Below are positions 52,945 to 64,000 of a DNA stretch of 64,000 bases, piece after piece (the stretch's first letter is position 1; each line of letters opens with the position of its first letter). Both the position numbers and the translations under genes were made by a program. The notes under the pieces were generated by a model that saw only the letters and a list, made by a program, of their open reading frames with translations, was not told the DNA's origin and did not search any database. The DNA comes from Tubulanus polymorphus (lineage: Eukaryota > Nemertea > Palaeonemertea > Tubulaniformes > Tubulanidae): positions 2,423,001-2,487,000 of the forward strand of contig NC_134025.1 of assembly GCF_964204645.1 (NCBI RefSeq). Reading direction: 5' to 3'.

Positions 52945-53604
52945 CTAACTGAGGTATAGATAGTAATCAAATGATTCGACGATCCATAAACCGCTCACAC
53001 ATCTGTTCTTCCTCAATTTCAATTCAAATCCCATCGATTCATAAAAGTGTTTTAAATTCATTTTAACCGCCGCATATACACCAGCATATATCGACTTGTA
53101 GCCCATGTTTCGACAGTATTGGACGCAGTCGTTCATGAGAACGTTTCCAAGTTTTTGTCCGTGAAGATGCTTTGATAAACAGAGTTTAGTTACTTCAGCC
53201 ATTTTATCATAGCCACGGTGATGTATAATCCCGTAACAGCCGATCACTTCATCGCGATAAATCATTAGATTCACATTTGTGTCAGAACGACGTAGAAACT
53301 TGGGAAATTCAACAATCGCGTACCATATTTGAAAGACGAACCAGTAACAATATAACAGTACGAAAGCGCTTAGCATCATCAGCAACACCGTCCATATCGT
53401 TAAATACTCTCTCATCAGAATCCAGATAAATAACAAACAAAGAAATAAAACTCTAACAGTTACTGTTATATTGACGATATCATTTCTTACATAAGACGGG
53501 ACTGTTGGAATGTGAGCTGAAAGTAAAATCTTGATCACTCGGTTTTTATCCTTCTTTTCGTATGGTCGAAATTTTAACTCAGATACATTGATACGACTAT
53601 CCAT
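52945..53604 (-). CDS. NAT8-like membrane N-acetyltransferase, copy 1
   Basis: A single coding exon of 219 residues starts at MDSRINVSEL. The N-terminal ~45 residues form the first GNAT strand (LKFRPYEKKD). Residues ~47-100 contain two closely spaced membrane segments, the hairpin typical of NAT8/NAT8L. The catalytic part follows: EVIGCYGI, the acetyl-CoA loop LCLSKHLHGQKLGN, NMGYKSIY and FYESMGFEL. A splice acceptor 5' to the ATG (TGACAG near 53618) suggests a non-coding 5' exon. Family members acetylate cysteine conjugates, aspartate or ER lysines; the substrate here is unknown. Confidence 0.85.
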   Translation of the reverse strand: MDSRINVSELKFRPYEKKDKNRVIKILLSAHIPTVPSYVRNDIVNITVTVRVLFLCLLFIWILMREYLTIWTVLLMMLSAFVLLYCYWFVFQIWYAIVEFPKFLRRSDTNVNLMIYRDEVIGCYGIIHHRGYDKMAEVTKLCLSKHLHGQKLGNVLMNDCVQYCRNMGYKSIYAGVYAAVKMNLKHFYESMGFELKLRKNRCVSGLWIVESFDYYLYLS

Positions 53605-54939
53605 GTTGCCTATAACCTGTCAGGAAATCGAATGATTGAATCACCGTTCAAGAATAATTATCGGATGTTACTGCTGTTATTGGCGACGAAAAATATCTCA
53701 CTAAATCGAAATATTCATGTATCCAACTGGGAGACCAGAATCTCGGCGTAAGATCAGAAGACTAGGTGGGTCTACGCTATCACCTACGTCGCTGAGATTG
53801 GGACTCGAATGCTTCCCATTATAATGGATTAACATAAACCCGCCATCCCAGGCTAATAATGTACATGTAATTAAGGTACATCATGAATATTTTCTGATTA
53901 TCTATTCCTACCATGGAACGTAGGAAGTGCCAAAGATTTCCTCTTATTTTTTGGGATAAATTCCTTTCCACTCGTATATGCTCGTTTTCTCCTCCAGTAT
54001 TTCTAAGCTTTCTTATAATCTGTTTATCCCAGTTTTGTAGCTCAAGACATTGATATCACTCATTGACTTGTTATTAGCTGCTCATATACGACAATCGCTT
54101 AATAGGTGATTAGCCTCATCAGATTGAGGTGTTGTAAATGCGACTAGCGTTTATCTATTATTTTAGCCTTCCATTTTTATACTGTACCCTCTCAAGTAAA
54201 ACGAGGGGTATGCGACGAAACAAACAGACTCAATCGTGATATTCATGTATTCGTCCATCAGAAAATAAATAATCCCAAGTACATTTAAGCGATGATGGTA
54301 ATCGTTGTTATCGTGTCCATCACTTAGAATAATTATATTACTTTCTTTTCTTTTTCTTGCACCTTCAGATATAGACTGAGAATTGTCCGCAATTAGGTGA
54401 TCATTATAGGACATTAGTTTAATTAGATATTGAAAATGTTTATTCAATTAAAAGTTACGCTTTACGTAAATTGAATTGTCGTACTTGTTTACAGTTGTTC
54501 ATACATTTCAGCAAATTCTGCCTGAACTCGACATGTAATATAAACATTGCATAAAATACATAAATCGAAGCAACTTTATTTTTTGTCTTCACTGTTATAT
54601 TCTAATAATTCACACTGGCGTAAGCATTTAGATCGCCAGTAAAGAAATGACAATTCTATATATTCAATGTAATGTATTTTTAAAGATATCCCCCCCCTTA
54701 AAAAATATCGCTAAAACTATGCCGGTTATGAATAACGAATGAGAAGCGCGGATTCCGGATCGAACTTCTGAAATATGAAAAATAACACGATTGAATCATG
54801 AGTTCCAGTTATTTGTTTATTGTCTCATGTGCCGCATCAATACAAATTGCTACAAATCAAATATGCAACGTTCCCACTTTTTGGTGTTTGGTGAATTCGA
54901 CAATATCGTGCAGTTTTTAGAATATTTACATGGTGAAAT
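53605..54939. other. Spacer between acetyltransferase copies 1 and 2
   Basis: No gene is recognised; the frame at 54163-54447 has no domain. The block ~54300-54790 has a diverged copy at ~58370-59070 (shared CTAAAACTATGCCGGTTATG and GAATTGTCG-type segments), a trace of segmental duplication. Confidence 0.5.
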
Positions 54940-55599
54940 CTAACTGAGGTATAGATAGTAATCAAATGATTCGACGATCCATAAACCGCTCACACATCTG
55001 TTCTTCCTCAATTTCAATTCAAATCCCATCGATTCATAAAAGTGTTTTAAATTCATTTTAACCGCCGCATATACATCAGCATATATCGACTTGTAGCCCA
55101 TGTTTCGACAGTATTGAACACAGTCGTTCATGAGAACGTTTCCAAGTTTTTGTCCGTGAAAACGCTTTGATAAACAGAGTTTAGTTACTTCAGCCATTTT
55201 ATCATCGCCACGGTGATGTATAATCCCGTAACAGCCGATCACTTCATTGCGATAAATCATTAGATTCACATTTGTGTCAGAACGACGTTGAAACTTGGGA
55301 AATTCAACAATCGCGTACCATATTAAAAATACAAACCAGTAACAATATAACAGTACGAAAGCGCTTAGCATCATCAGCAACACCGTCCATATCGTTAAAT
55401 ACTCTCTCATCAGAATCCAGATAAATAACAAACAAAGAAATAAAACTTTAACAGTTACTGTTACATTGACGATATCATTTCTTACATAAGACGGAACTGT
55501 TGGAATGTGAGCTGAAAGTAAAATCTTGATCACTCGGTTTTTATCCTTCTTTTCGTATGGTCGAAATTTCAACTCAGCTATATTATTACAACTATCCAT
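54940..55599 (-). CDS. NAT8-like membrane N-acetyltransferase, copy 2
   Basis: It encodes 219 residues from MDSCNNIAEL, the start chosen by alignment with its neighbours. The frame is open 17 codons further upstream to an ATG at 55650, which lacks support from the other copies. It is about as close as possible to copy 1 (differences such as QIW/LIW and HLHGQ/RFHGQ), with the same membrane hairpin and acetyl-CoA loop. Its 5' flank differs from copies 1 and 3, so expression may differ. Confidence 0.85.
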   Translation of the reverse strand: MDSCNNIAELKFRPYEKKDKNRVIKILLSAHIPTVPSYVRNDIVNVTVTVKVLFLCLLFIWILMREYLTIWTVLLMMLSAFVLLYCYWFVFLIWYAIVEFPKFQRRSDTNVNLMIYRNEVIGCYGIIHHRGDDKMAEVTKLCLSKRFHGQKLGNVLMNDCVQYCRNMGYKSIYADVYAAVKMNLKHFYESMGFELKLRKNRCVSGLWIVESFDYYLYLS

Positions 55600-56316
55600 A
55601 TTGTCGTTAGTATTGTGAGCTTTAGACAGACAGACAATGCCGACCCACAACGACGTAACAATTATCTCGTGCTTTATCCAGCTCTGGTAACAAAAGTCTA
55701 CAATGTTGATTTTTCCAAATCTAATCGTAGTAGTTAATGTGAAGACTGGTAGTACTTTTTAGGTCAACTTTTGTCCCACTTATGATTACCTGACTAGCGC
55801 TAAACACTAGCGCTAAACACTAAATCTCTTATTTCTGTTAAAATGAAGTTAACCTTCGAAATACGACTAGTCTTTGCGTTTACTGATTTGGCTCCAGGTT
55901 AACACCGCCCCTCTACGAATCCGATCATAGTTCGAGTGATTGGACAGAACCATTGATCAAAAATTAAACAGATAAATGATTAGAAAAGTGAGAATAAATC
56001 ATTTACTAGAAAAGTTCAATTCATTCAATACTTCAATATATATTCAATGTGTCAACAAGCATAGGTTCCAGGAATGATTATACAGTTCATATTTGAATTA
56101 CTTTACACTTGGGCGCGAGCATGCAATTTTGATGATATTCATCATGATTCTTTATCAATCTATGATAATCAATTTAGATTCTTAAAACCCTTCACACATG
56201 GTTACTTATAGGTTGTCAGGAAAACTCTATAGAGAAAGGCATTTTTGAAATGAAAACGGTTTCATACATCAATCCAGCTGTAATCCGTAATCGTGTGGTA
56301 ATTTAGAGTTCTAAAT
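55600..56316. other. Spacer between acetyltransferase copies 2 and 3
   Basis: It contains a direct repeat of CTAGCGCTAAACA near 55795-55820. No gene is recognised. It holds the presumed promoter of copy 2 and the 3' UTR of copy 3. Confidence 0.4.
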
Positions 56317-56970
56317 CTAATTGAGGTATAGATAGTAATCGAATGATTCGACGATCCAAAAACCCCAACGTCGATTCGTCCTCAATTTCAATTCAAATCC
56401 CATCGATTCGTAAAACTTTTTCAAATTCACTACAGCCGCCGCGAAAACATCAGCATATATCGACTTGTAGCCCATGTTTCGACAGTATTGAATACAGTCG
56501 TTCAAGAGAACGTTTCCAAGTTTTTGTCCGTGAAACCGCTTTGATAAACAGAGTTTAGTTACTTCAACGTTTTCCCTATCCATAACTGGACGTATTCCGT
56601 AACAGCCGATCACTTCATTGCGATAAATCATCAGATTCATGCTAGTGTCAGAACGACGTGCAAACTTCGGAAATCCGATGAACACAAACCAAATGACAAA
56701 CGTAAACCAGTAAAAATATAACAGTACGAAAGCGCTTAGCATCATCAGCAACACCGTCCATATCGTTAAATACTCTCTCATCAGAATCCAGATAAATAAC
56801 AAACAAAGAAATAAAACTCTAACAGCTACTGTTACATTGACGATATCATTTCTTACATAAGACGGGACTGTTGGAATGTGACCCGACAGTAATATCTTGA
56901 TCACTCGGTTTCTATCCTTCTTTTCGTATGGTCGAAATTTCAACTCAGATATATTAATACAACTATCCAT
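56317..56970 (-). CDS. NAT8-like membrane N-acetyltransferase, copy 3
   Basis: A single exon of 217 residues starts at MDSCINISEL. The membrane hairpin (FIWILMREYLTIWTVLLMML) is identical to copies 1 and 2. The linker before the catalytic strand differs (GIRPVMDRENVEV in place of GIIHHRG). The C-terminal end also differs (RTNRRWGFW). A splice acceptor upstream (CCAGACAG near 56984) resembles that of copy 1, implying a shared 5' non-coding exon structure. It is the most diverged of the three. Confidence 0.85.
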   Translation of the reverse strand: MDSCINISELKFRPYEKKDRNRVIKILLSGHIPTVPSYVRNDIVNVTVAVRVLFLCLLFIWILMREYLTIWTVLLMMLSAFVLLYFYWFTFVIWFVFIGFPKFARRSDTSMNLMIYRNEVIGCYGIRPVMDRENVEVTKLCLSKRFHGQKLGNVLLNDCIQYCRNMGYKSIYADVFAAAVVNLKKFYESMGFELKLRTNRRWGFWIVESFDYYLYLN

Positions 56971-59139
56971 GATGTCGTAACCTGTCTGGAAAGAAATACA
57001 AATCGCATGCTCAAATCACCGTTCAAGAACAAGTACATCTGATCACCATTGAGACCATTTTGTCAGAATATTTCCTGATTATCTATATACTTAACTACAA
57101 TAAAAAATAGGAATTGTCAAAGATTATGGCTTTCTCCAATATTTTGGACCCAATTAAACATAATGCAAGAGTTTTTAAGAATCAAAAGACTACGTACATT
57201 TTACATAGGTCTTAATAGTGTACGGAAATGGCTGGGGCTATTTTAGATTATCAGTCAAAAAGAAATACAATATCTCTAACCAATCTCTCACAATTTGACT
57301 TCAAAAACCTGAAAAATGATGGAATAATTCAACTTACAATACGATAAGTACCAAAAGAAACAAATCTCTAGTCGGCAATGTTCATAGTGGCACTCTACTA
57401 CATAGTCTCTATGGATGTATACAATCGTAGTTCAGGTTCACCAGGGTTCATGCGAGCATCTATCTTTAACACGTGTCTCGTGTACACTTCGCCATATTGC
57501 CAGTCGAACCTGCGGCAATAGGACACTTGAACCTACGAGTAATCAGTTGACATCATGATTGCTCGTAGCTTGAACTTACTTGCATTGTACATATGACGAG
57601 TACATAATTTTCTATCATAAATTAGGTCTTGAATAGTTTATAAGTTCTTTATTTGGGGTTTAAGTCATCGAGGTAACCATGAGGTAGAATATACAAGACA
57701 TTTTAGGTTTTTGCAATCTAATAATCTTGTTGGGCTAGTTGGAGACATCGGTTTTGCGAAACACATTAGAAGGTCAAAAGCTTTACATATCGAATTAGTA
57801 GCTGATTAAAACGAAAATATCGTGTACAACTATTCTGGCAAAAAATCGTTTCAAAATAATGATGATGTTGCTTTACTTAATAACTTATAAACACAAACCT
57901 TTCCACCTCATCGAATATGCTCCTTTCTTTCCACCAGTATTTCTAAGCTTTCTTATTACGGTATCTGTTTATGCCTGTTTTGTAGCTCCAGACATAGATA
58001 TCATGATATTCAATGCAATATAACATTTCGACGTTCAAATATAAGTCATTATATAATCACAGGAAGCCATTCTACATCTATGTCAATAATATTTTGCCAG
58101 ATAGCTTGTTTGTGTACACATAGACCTGTGACGTTTTGCACATCGATTTACGGCTGTCGTTTGTAAAATGACGCTGAATGGTTAACATTGTTTAGGTTTC
58201 ATAATGGTAACGTTTTATAAGGCGTCAAAAAACCAAACGAAATCTAGCAATTGAATAAATAACAGGGTAAATCCCTTTTTCAAGATCCAAAAAAACTAGG
58301 GATATGCATGTAAGGACAGATACCCGCCGTGACGGAACAAACAGACGTAGTGCATATTGCGATGATGGTACCTTGTATCCATAACTCTTAGATTTCTTTC
58401 ATTTCTTCGTCTTGCACTTTCAGATATAGACATCACATAATGACTGAGCTGATCATTATACGATATTCGCTTAATCCTATATTGTGAATATAATTAATCA
58501 TTAGTTGCGCTTTATGTAAATTGAATTGTCGCACTTGTTGACTTATCAGTCGTGCATACATTTCAGAAAATTCTGCCTGAACTCGACACGTATACATACA
58601 TTGTACATAAATTGAAACCACTTTACTTTTGTACTCGCTATATTTAGAGAATTTACACTGGCGTGAGCATTTAGAGAGTGTGTGGAAACAACTTTTAGCT
58701 TAAGAACAACTTAATTTAGGAAAGGCGTATTTTGATGTGTTTACTATATGCCACCCATTCGCCCGAATTGTCGCATAAAACATGGCGATTAGATTACTGT
58801 TTAGAATCAAACAAATTACAATTTGGAATTTCTGGCAAAATCATGAAAAGCAAAGTACGTGGCTACATTGTAAACATATTTTATTTGCGACTAAATCCTC
58901 GCGAAATCCCATAGGCATGAATTAAGTAAGTTACACAACAAATTAAATCTGCTTAACCATTAAATAATTACATATATTCCATACTTAGATAAAGATATCG
59001 CTAAAACTATGCCGGTTATGAATAACGAATGAGAAGTGCGTTCTCCGGAACTTCTGAAATATGAAAATCTACGCATGAATATAAAAGACTATGATAGATT
59101 TACATAAAATGTGTATAGATTTAATCATTATATACTAAC
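56971..59139. other. Spacer right of the acetyltransferase cluster
   Basis: About 2.2 kb hold no recognised gene. The region 58370-59070 is a diverged copy of 54300-54790. Missing 3' exons of the aminopeptidase could be here, but none was identified. Confidence 0.4.
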
Positions 59140-62100
59140 CTGCACACGTGTCTAACCTTTTTTATCGTCGCAGATTGAATTACTGTCAATTTTCCCGATT
59201 CAGATAAATCTGACAGAAATTTGAAAGTTTGCTCAGTATCGTTTGAATATCTACACGCAACGTCGATAACTGTTTTTAGTAGATCAGGATTCGGAACCGG
59301 GCTGAAAAATAATCATGTATTTCCTGAATGAATCTTTGATTTTAAACCCCTTTAATTTCTCCATATGGCAAAGGACCAAAAATGTGGAATAGCACTGAAT
59401 ATTAAATACCAGATCCTCGTCTTTAAACTGTTTTATAAGTAACGTTTATGGACATGATTCTATCTTTATAAATAAGTTGATTTTTGCACTCTGAATGTAA
59501 ATACTATTGTAACGCAGTTTGTGAGTGAATGCCTGTTTTTCCATGCACGTTCTTGTTGAATTTAATCAATTTATTTGATGTAGCCCACAAGTATTACTTT
59601 TATCTTATCTTCCCTGCTATTTCGATTTGCCTAGACAATCTAACCTTCAAAAATTCACATTTATGCATCTTTATTCTTTCACCAAGAACCTTAGTGTCTG
59701 ATGTACCACAGAATGTGTCTGGGTGGGTGGGTACACTAGGATCGTAGAGCGACGGAGATCACTGTAGAGACAGCCACACTACAGGACAGGGCCGTCGGAC
59801 AGGGGCGGCAGCAGCGGCCAAAGCCGCCCCACTTTTTTGCTTAATAAAGATTTTTTCAAAAGCACGCTGTACCGCGTAGCAGCTCGTTGTTCTCTGTCCT
59901 AGGTGGTTGGCTCACGACTTCTCATGCTACTGTGAATGAGACCGTGAGATGGCCCCAAAACGCATCTCCGGCGATTGAATTTTCAAAACTTTTCTAGGGG
60001 AGGGCTTCCAGACCACCCTTCAGAAATAAGCCTCGCCACTGAAAAATTCCTTCCGACGGGTCTGCAGGACTGGGTGTTACTTATTCTTATCCTTTTCAGG
60101 TAATAAAGATATTAATGATAATAAATCGATGATAATTGAAATAATGCTTACGGTTGTGAGTGTGGATTTTTTTGAAGTTCGGAAAACCAAGTAAGAGCCT
60201 TTTGGATACAAGGCTCGTAACTGTATGTTTTACAAGCAGCAAATATAATCAGCGCTCTCAATCTCCTAGAAATAACGACGAGATATTTTGAGACACTTAA
60301 TGTTCTACGTGTTAAAATGAATGAAAATCCGCTCTGATGTTTCCTGGTATATTGGAATGAATCAAATGACCTAATTCCCAGAATTAGGTCATTTGATTCA
60401 TTATCTTGCAGTTTGGCCGCGAATCAGGTAAGTTAGGAAATTGTACATATTCATTGGTAAGCGAGGGGGGGGGGTGGACCCCCAATTTACCTACCATTGT
60501 GAAGTGCTTTCGAAATGTTGTCTTTCCCAGGACAATTCCTCGTAAAAGTGACGTACGACATCTTCAAAGAATTTCTGTAATAGATAAAAAGAAAAGAGAA
60601 ATTGTGTAGAAGAAATAGTAATATTTGAAGTCTATCTATTGAATATTGTGACGTATCAAAGCTCTATAAGTCAATAAACATTCGGGACTGACGGATACTT
60701 TTTGGAGGTTACTCAAACTAAACGCAAATACTAAGATTTTTGTAGGTACGCGGATATTAAAACTTATTCAGTAGAGCTCACCTAACTCAGACACGGCCCG
60801 ATCACTAACGTTGACTTAAGAGCCGCACCTTACATAGCCGCTACCTATAAACTCTATTAGTGAAATCAAGTGGCTTAAGGACCACCGAGCCCGATCAAAT
60901 GCCAGTGTTCAACTACTTAAGCTGTACAGATTTTGTCGGTTTCAGTTTGTCCGAGTTAGGCGCGGTTAATTAACTGTGCATTTTCATTCGCTTACCAACG
61001 ACAATATATGCTGTTGTACCAGATTAGTTGGAGAACTATAGTAAAAGTAGAATGTCACCCACGGCAAATAATCCCTCTCCTTCTTCAAATAACTCAATAA
61101 TTGTACGGCTATCTTCTCTTTGACATATCCATTTCTACAAGACAATCACGTCTTTTTTAGATGAATGTATTTATCATGTATTTCTAACTGTGGCATTGCG
61201 ATACGTACTGCGCAAGTGAGATGACGTCATCAATTAATGTTGCTCTAGTTACTGAAGAAAACACCTTAAACAGAACAAAATTATTGATAATGTCAATTAG
61301 ATATTATTTTGCTAAGTATGTTTTAAGTTATGGCGCGATTTTGCGTCATAACTTGCGTATGACATACCAGAATGACGGAGGAAATTGATAGTCTACCGTG
61401 TGATTGTTGAGAAGTTGATTGATTATGTTGTTCCACATGTTCTCGTTATAATTTACGGCAACTATTGTAGTTTTATTCGGGTTCACCACAAACCATTCAT
61501 TTTTCCCTATCGACACCTGATATTTTTCTGACAACATGTAGCAAAAATATAAAGTAACAAAAATGTCCGATGCGATCAAATTGATTTCAGGCTAGAAGGT
61601 GTATACCTTTTCTATTTGATAACCATATTCGATCTGGTGTATTTGAACCACCACTGGACAGAAAGTTCAGGGGTATTGACCACGTGTAGCTGAAATAAAC
61701 TTAATAAACTGAGTCTGATAAAAAACGAGATTCTTTACGAGATTGTTTACTTACTTATGCGGGGACGCTGGTATATGTGTGACATTCTCAAAGAATGGAG
61801 ATTGGCTAAGTATCAGTGTTTTTCCTTCCAGCGATACGTTGACGATTGGATAGCTCTGTTGGTCGATCCAGGTCCGTGCAAATTTACGAAAACCCATCGG
61901 AAATAGTTTAGCATCGCTATACTGTATTGTAAACGAAATGCATAGAAAGTGGAAATATATTATTTATATATATATATGATGAAAAAAATCTATGTTTCAT
62001 AATGAAATTAGTCTGTAGCTATATATATGTATGATACCCTTATGGTTAAATTCGTACCTTTTCAAATGTGTTGATGAAATCGTCATCGGTAATCGTTTGA

Positions 62101-63870
62101 AATTTAAACGTCTCTGCGATATCCTGAAAATATCGAAATGATTTAAATATATTCTGATATAGTTTGTGCGATGATGAATGAAACCCTATAGTGTTTTCCT
62201 TCCTATGCACCGCATACCTTTAATATCTGTCTGTACTTATATTCACCATAGATCGATACGGTCATCTGCATGAAGGAATAACCCTAAAATGAATACTGAT
62301 TAGTTTTTCGCTATTTATTACAAAGTCAATTTATGAAATTATGTGGTACACGTGAATTAGATACTTTGCTATACGGAATATTATCAAAGACGGCTTGGAT
62401 TTGACTTGGTTCAACTACATTGGTCTGGTGTAACGGATGACTTCGATTTGATCGGTCAAAACCCATACTTTCAGTGATTGTCAATGTCTGGAAAATATGA
62501 ATATATAAGTGGAAACTAATAATTTCGGATAAATTTCCAGTTATTTTTTCAAATTCTACTCAACTATAAACATCATTTACATCGGCGTATGGTGTGGAAT
62601 ATATAACAAGAATTGTCCACAGGGGCTGGTCACAATTTGATAATGAATGGATGATACCAGTATCCCTGTATAAAAAAGAATTCCGTATTCTTTTTTATAC
62701 AGGGATACTGTTATCCATTCATTATCAAATTGTGACAAGTGGAATTGTCGATTCAACTTACGTGTATATCTGTACTATGAGCGATAAACCTTGTTTTCAG
62801 ACTTATTACAAGGTAATGACAAAATGATTCCTTCAACCATACGTCACCCCACCAGTTCATCGTGACCAGATTTCCAAACCACTGCAAAATTAGTAGCACA
62901 GTTTCATCGTTTAAATACATGAATATTAAACTACATGTACGTACGAAATGCGACTACTTCGGCTGGAAATTTTACGATTCATTAATTCTGATTTGTCCAT
63001 TTACTGTTATAATCTATAATGAACGAAACGTGTCGACGATCGAGAATAAGTTGAAAATGAATCCAGAAAGACATCGATCCACCATTAGCGACGGAAAAAC
63101 GTCCTTAAGGCTATTTCGGCTTAACGTTGTAGACTTTCAACGGGGAAATATTTTAAGAGCATATATTGATCTATTATATGAGGAGTGAAATGGACCGATA
63201 TCGGTATGTTTTATGAGAGTCAATCTAATCACAATCAAGTATTAGCGATTTGCGTGCATTACCATCAATGTATTAGCTGTTGTACCTGGTGGGCGATCTC
63301 GTGTCCTAATGTTACCACTGGGTACGATGTTTGGGGATCCAAATCTATATCGTAGGCAACTTTTGTCTCCCTCAATGTAGTCATACCCCAGTTTTCCATT
63401 CCAGCAAATAGAAACGGATTAACAGCTATAAAATCTTAATAGAAGAAAATGAAAATTTCATGATACATTACGTATTTCTCTCCGACGATAAACTCTATCA
63501 TCTATCAGTAAATGTGAAGTAATACTCTGTAAGTTAACTAGATATTGTGGTAAATGAGTCTCATTTATGTGATGAAGAATCTTCTCTACGTCTAGTTGCG
63601 AAAGGTCGTATTTTCAATCCTAGGATGGTGTTTTTGAATCGGCAGCAAATCTATTATTTCCACCACCCACGAAGTATTGTCTGTCTTCTCATTTACTGTT
63701 TTGAAACCGGAATAACAAAACTCATCTAACAATATATTTCTTATTCTACCTAGTTTATTGAGAGTATATGGAACGCCTATAAAATCTTCCATTCCGTTGA
63801 AGAGTTTTCTAGTAATGTCGAAAGACTCTTGCGAGTAAGCGATATAATCAGAGCGTATCCACATCGATAA
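59140..63870 (-). CDS. M1-family zinc aminopeptidase (aminopeptidase N-like), partial
   Basis: Exons found are 63750-63870, 63286-63434, 62810-62881, 62365-62487, 62218-62283, 62058-62123, 61755-61921, 61607-61689, ~61364-61527, 61209-61264, 60996-61134, 60495-60574, 60152-60265 and ~59140-59301. The catalytic core is complete: AGMENWG (the GAMEN position), HEIAHQ (HExxH) split by an intron from [11 protein letters not shown], and the third zinc ligand Glu in WLKESF exactly 18 residues after the second His. The conserved PYSK Tyr is also present. Downstream are the family blocks YTWSIPL, the NYN-W motif, [14 protein letters not shown] and YLPW. The beta-saddle exons lie beyond the right edge, and the C-terminus is unresolved. 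About 20 residues normally present after NEGF seem absent. It should cleave N-terminal residues from peptides at the membrane or lumen. Confidence 0.85.
59787..60064. mobile_element. hAT-like MITE in aminopeptidase intron
   Basis: The ends CAGGGCCGTCGGA and TCCGACGGGTCTG are imperfect inverted repeats. CAGGA flanks both sides (59782-59786 and 60065-60069). It has an internal GC hairpin (GGGGCGG with CCGCCCC). It is non-coding and GC-richer than its surroundings. Confidence 0.8.
62629..62736. mobile_element. Hairpin MITE, second copy, in aminopeptidase intron
   Basis: Two ~50-bp arms run from GTCACAATTTGATAATGAAT inward and end with its complement at 62736. They are separated by about 5 bases, giving an almost perfect palindrome. 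It is related to 25535-25636 beside the retrotransposon. It lies in the intron where a short exon of the enzyme would be expected. Confidence 0.85.
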
Positions 63871-64000
63871 CTTAAAGAAAAAAAAATCGATTAATACTGA
63901 AGAATTCACTAGTGTAGAAAATGGATATTTACATTTCTGCGAAAATATGACAGGCATACCCTTATTTTATTTCTGCCAACTATCGCTGTCCTATTCTTGA

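Noticed and set aside
53740-53840. Possible tRNA or tRNA-derived SINE (GGGACTCGAATGC like a B box)
   Set aside because: No cloverleaf could be formed and the A box is not convincing on either strand.
58433-58621. Minus-strand frame with AEFSEMYARLISQQVRQF, considered as a C-terminal exon of the aminopeptidase
   Set aside because: The segment belongs to a duplicated spacer block whose other copy (near 54480-54540) is disrupted by a stop, and no in-phase splice sites connect it to the enzyme.

Overview
This window is nuclear DNA from an animal, most likely a marine lophotrochozoan such as a mollusc, annelid or brachiopod. The phylum is inferred from gene content and is not proven. The DNA is AT-rich. 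Genes are split by many short GT-AG introns, the proteins are typical animal orthologues (protein kinase D, RNF8, GPATCH2L, NUP205), and introns and spacers are full of small inverted-repeat transposons. I rebuilt gene models by joining open segments at GT/AG sites, checking that the phase stayed consistent and comparing with remembered family architecture.

Layout, left to right. 1-1534 (minus): 5' part of a secreted von Willebrand A protein, running off the left edge. 2151-4660 (minus): CHST15-like carbohydrate sulfotransferase, 7 exons. 5980-6438: MITE made of palindromic tandem repeats. 8623-16069 (minus): protein kinase D, 20 exons, 809 codons. It is head-to-head with RNF8 (16868-21433, plus; FHA, coiled coil, RING), whose introns carry at least four transposon insertions. 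22296-24402 (minus): GPATCH2L-like protein without a G-patch. 25644-33550 (minus): an apparently intact Ty3/gypsy LTR retrotransposon with 192-bp LTRs that look identical, intact gag and pol frames, and a third ORF that looks like an SGNH/GDSL hydrolase.

34081-47561 (plus): complete NUP205, 39 exons and 2007 residues in the model, with seven or more transposon-like insertions in its introns. 48282-52577 (minus): two tandem voltage-gated K+ channel genes with zinc-type T1 domains, an unusual S4 and no PVP hinge in S6. 52945-56970 (minus): three tandem NAT8-like membrane N-acetyltransferases, each a single coding exon. 59140-63870 (minus): an M1 zinc aminopeptidase missing its N-terminal exons (beyond the right edge) and with an unresolved C-terminus.

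The genes do not form one pathway; they are an ordinary animal neighbourhood. The clusters on the right (two channels, three acetyltransferases) are recent tandem duplications. The most unusual item is the SGNH-like third ORF in the env position of the gypsy element. Next are the abundant MITE families with 5-bp target duplications and a short insert with a hammerhead-ribozyme-like core.
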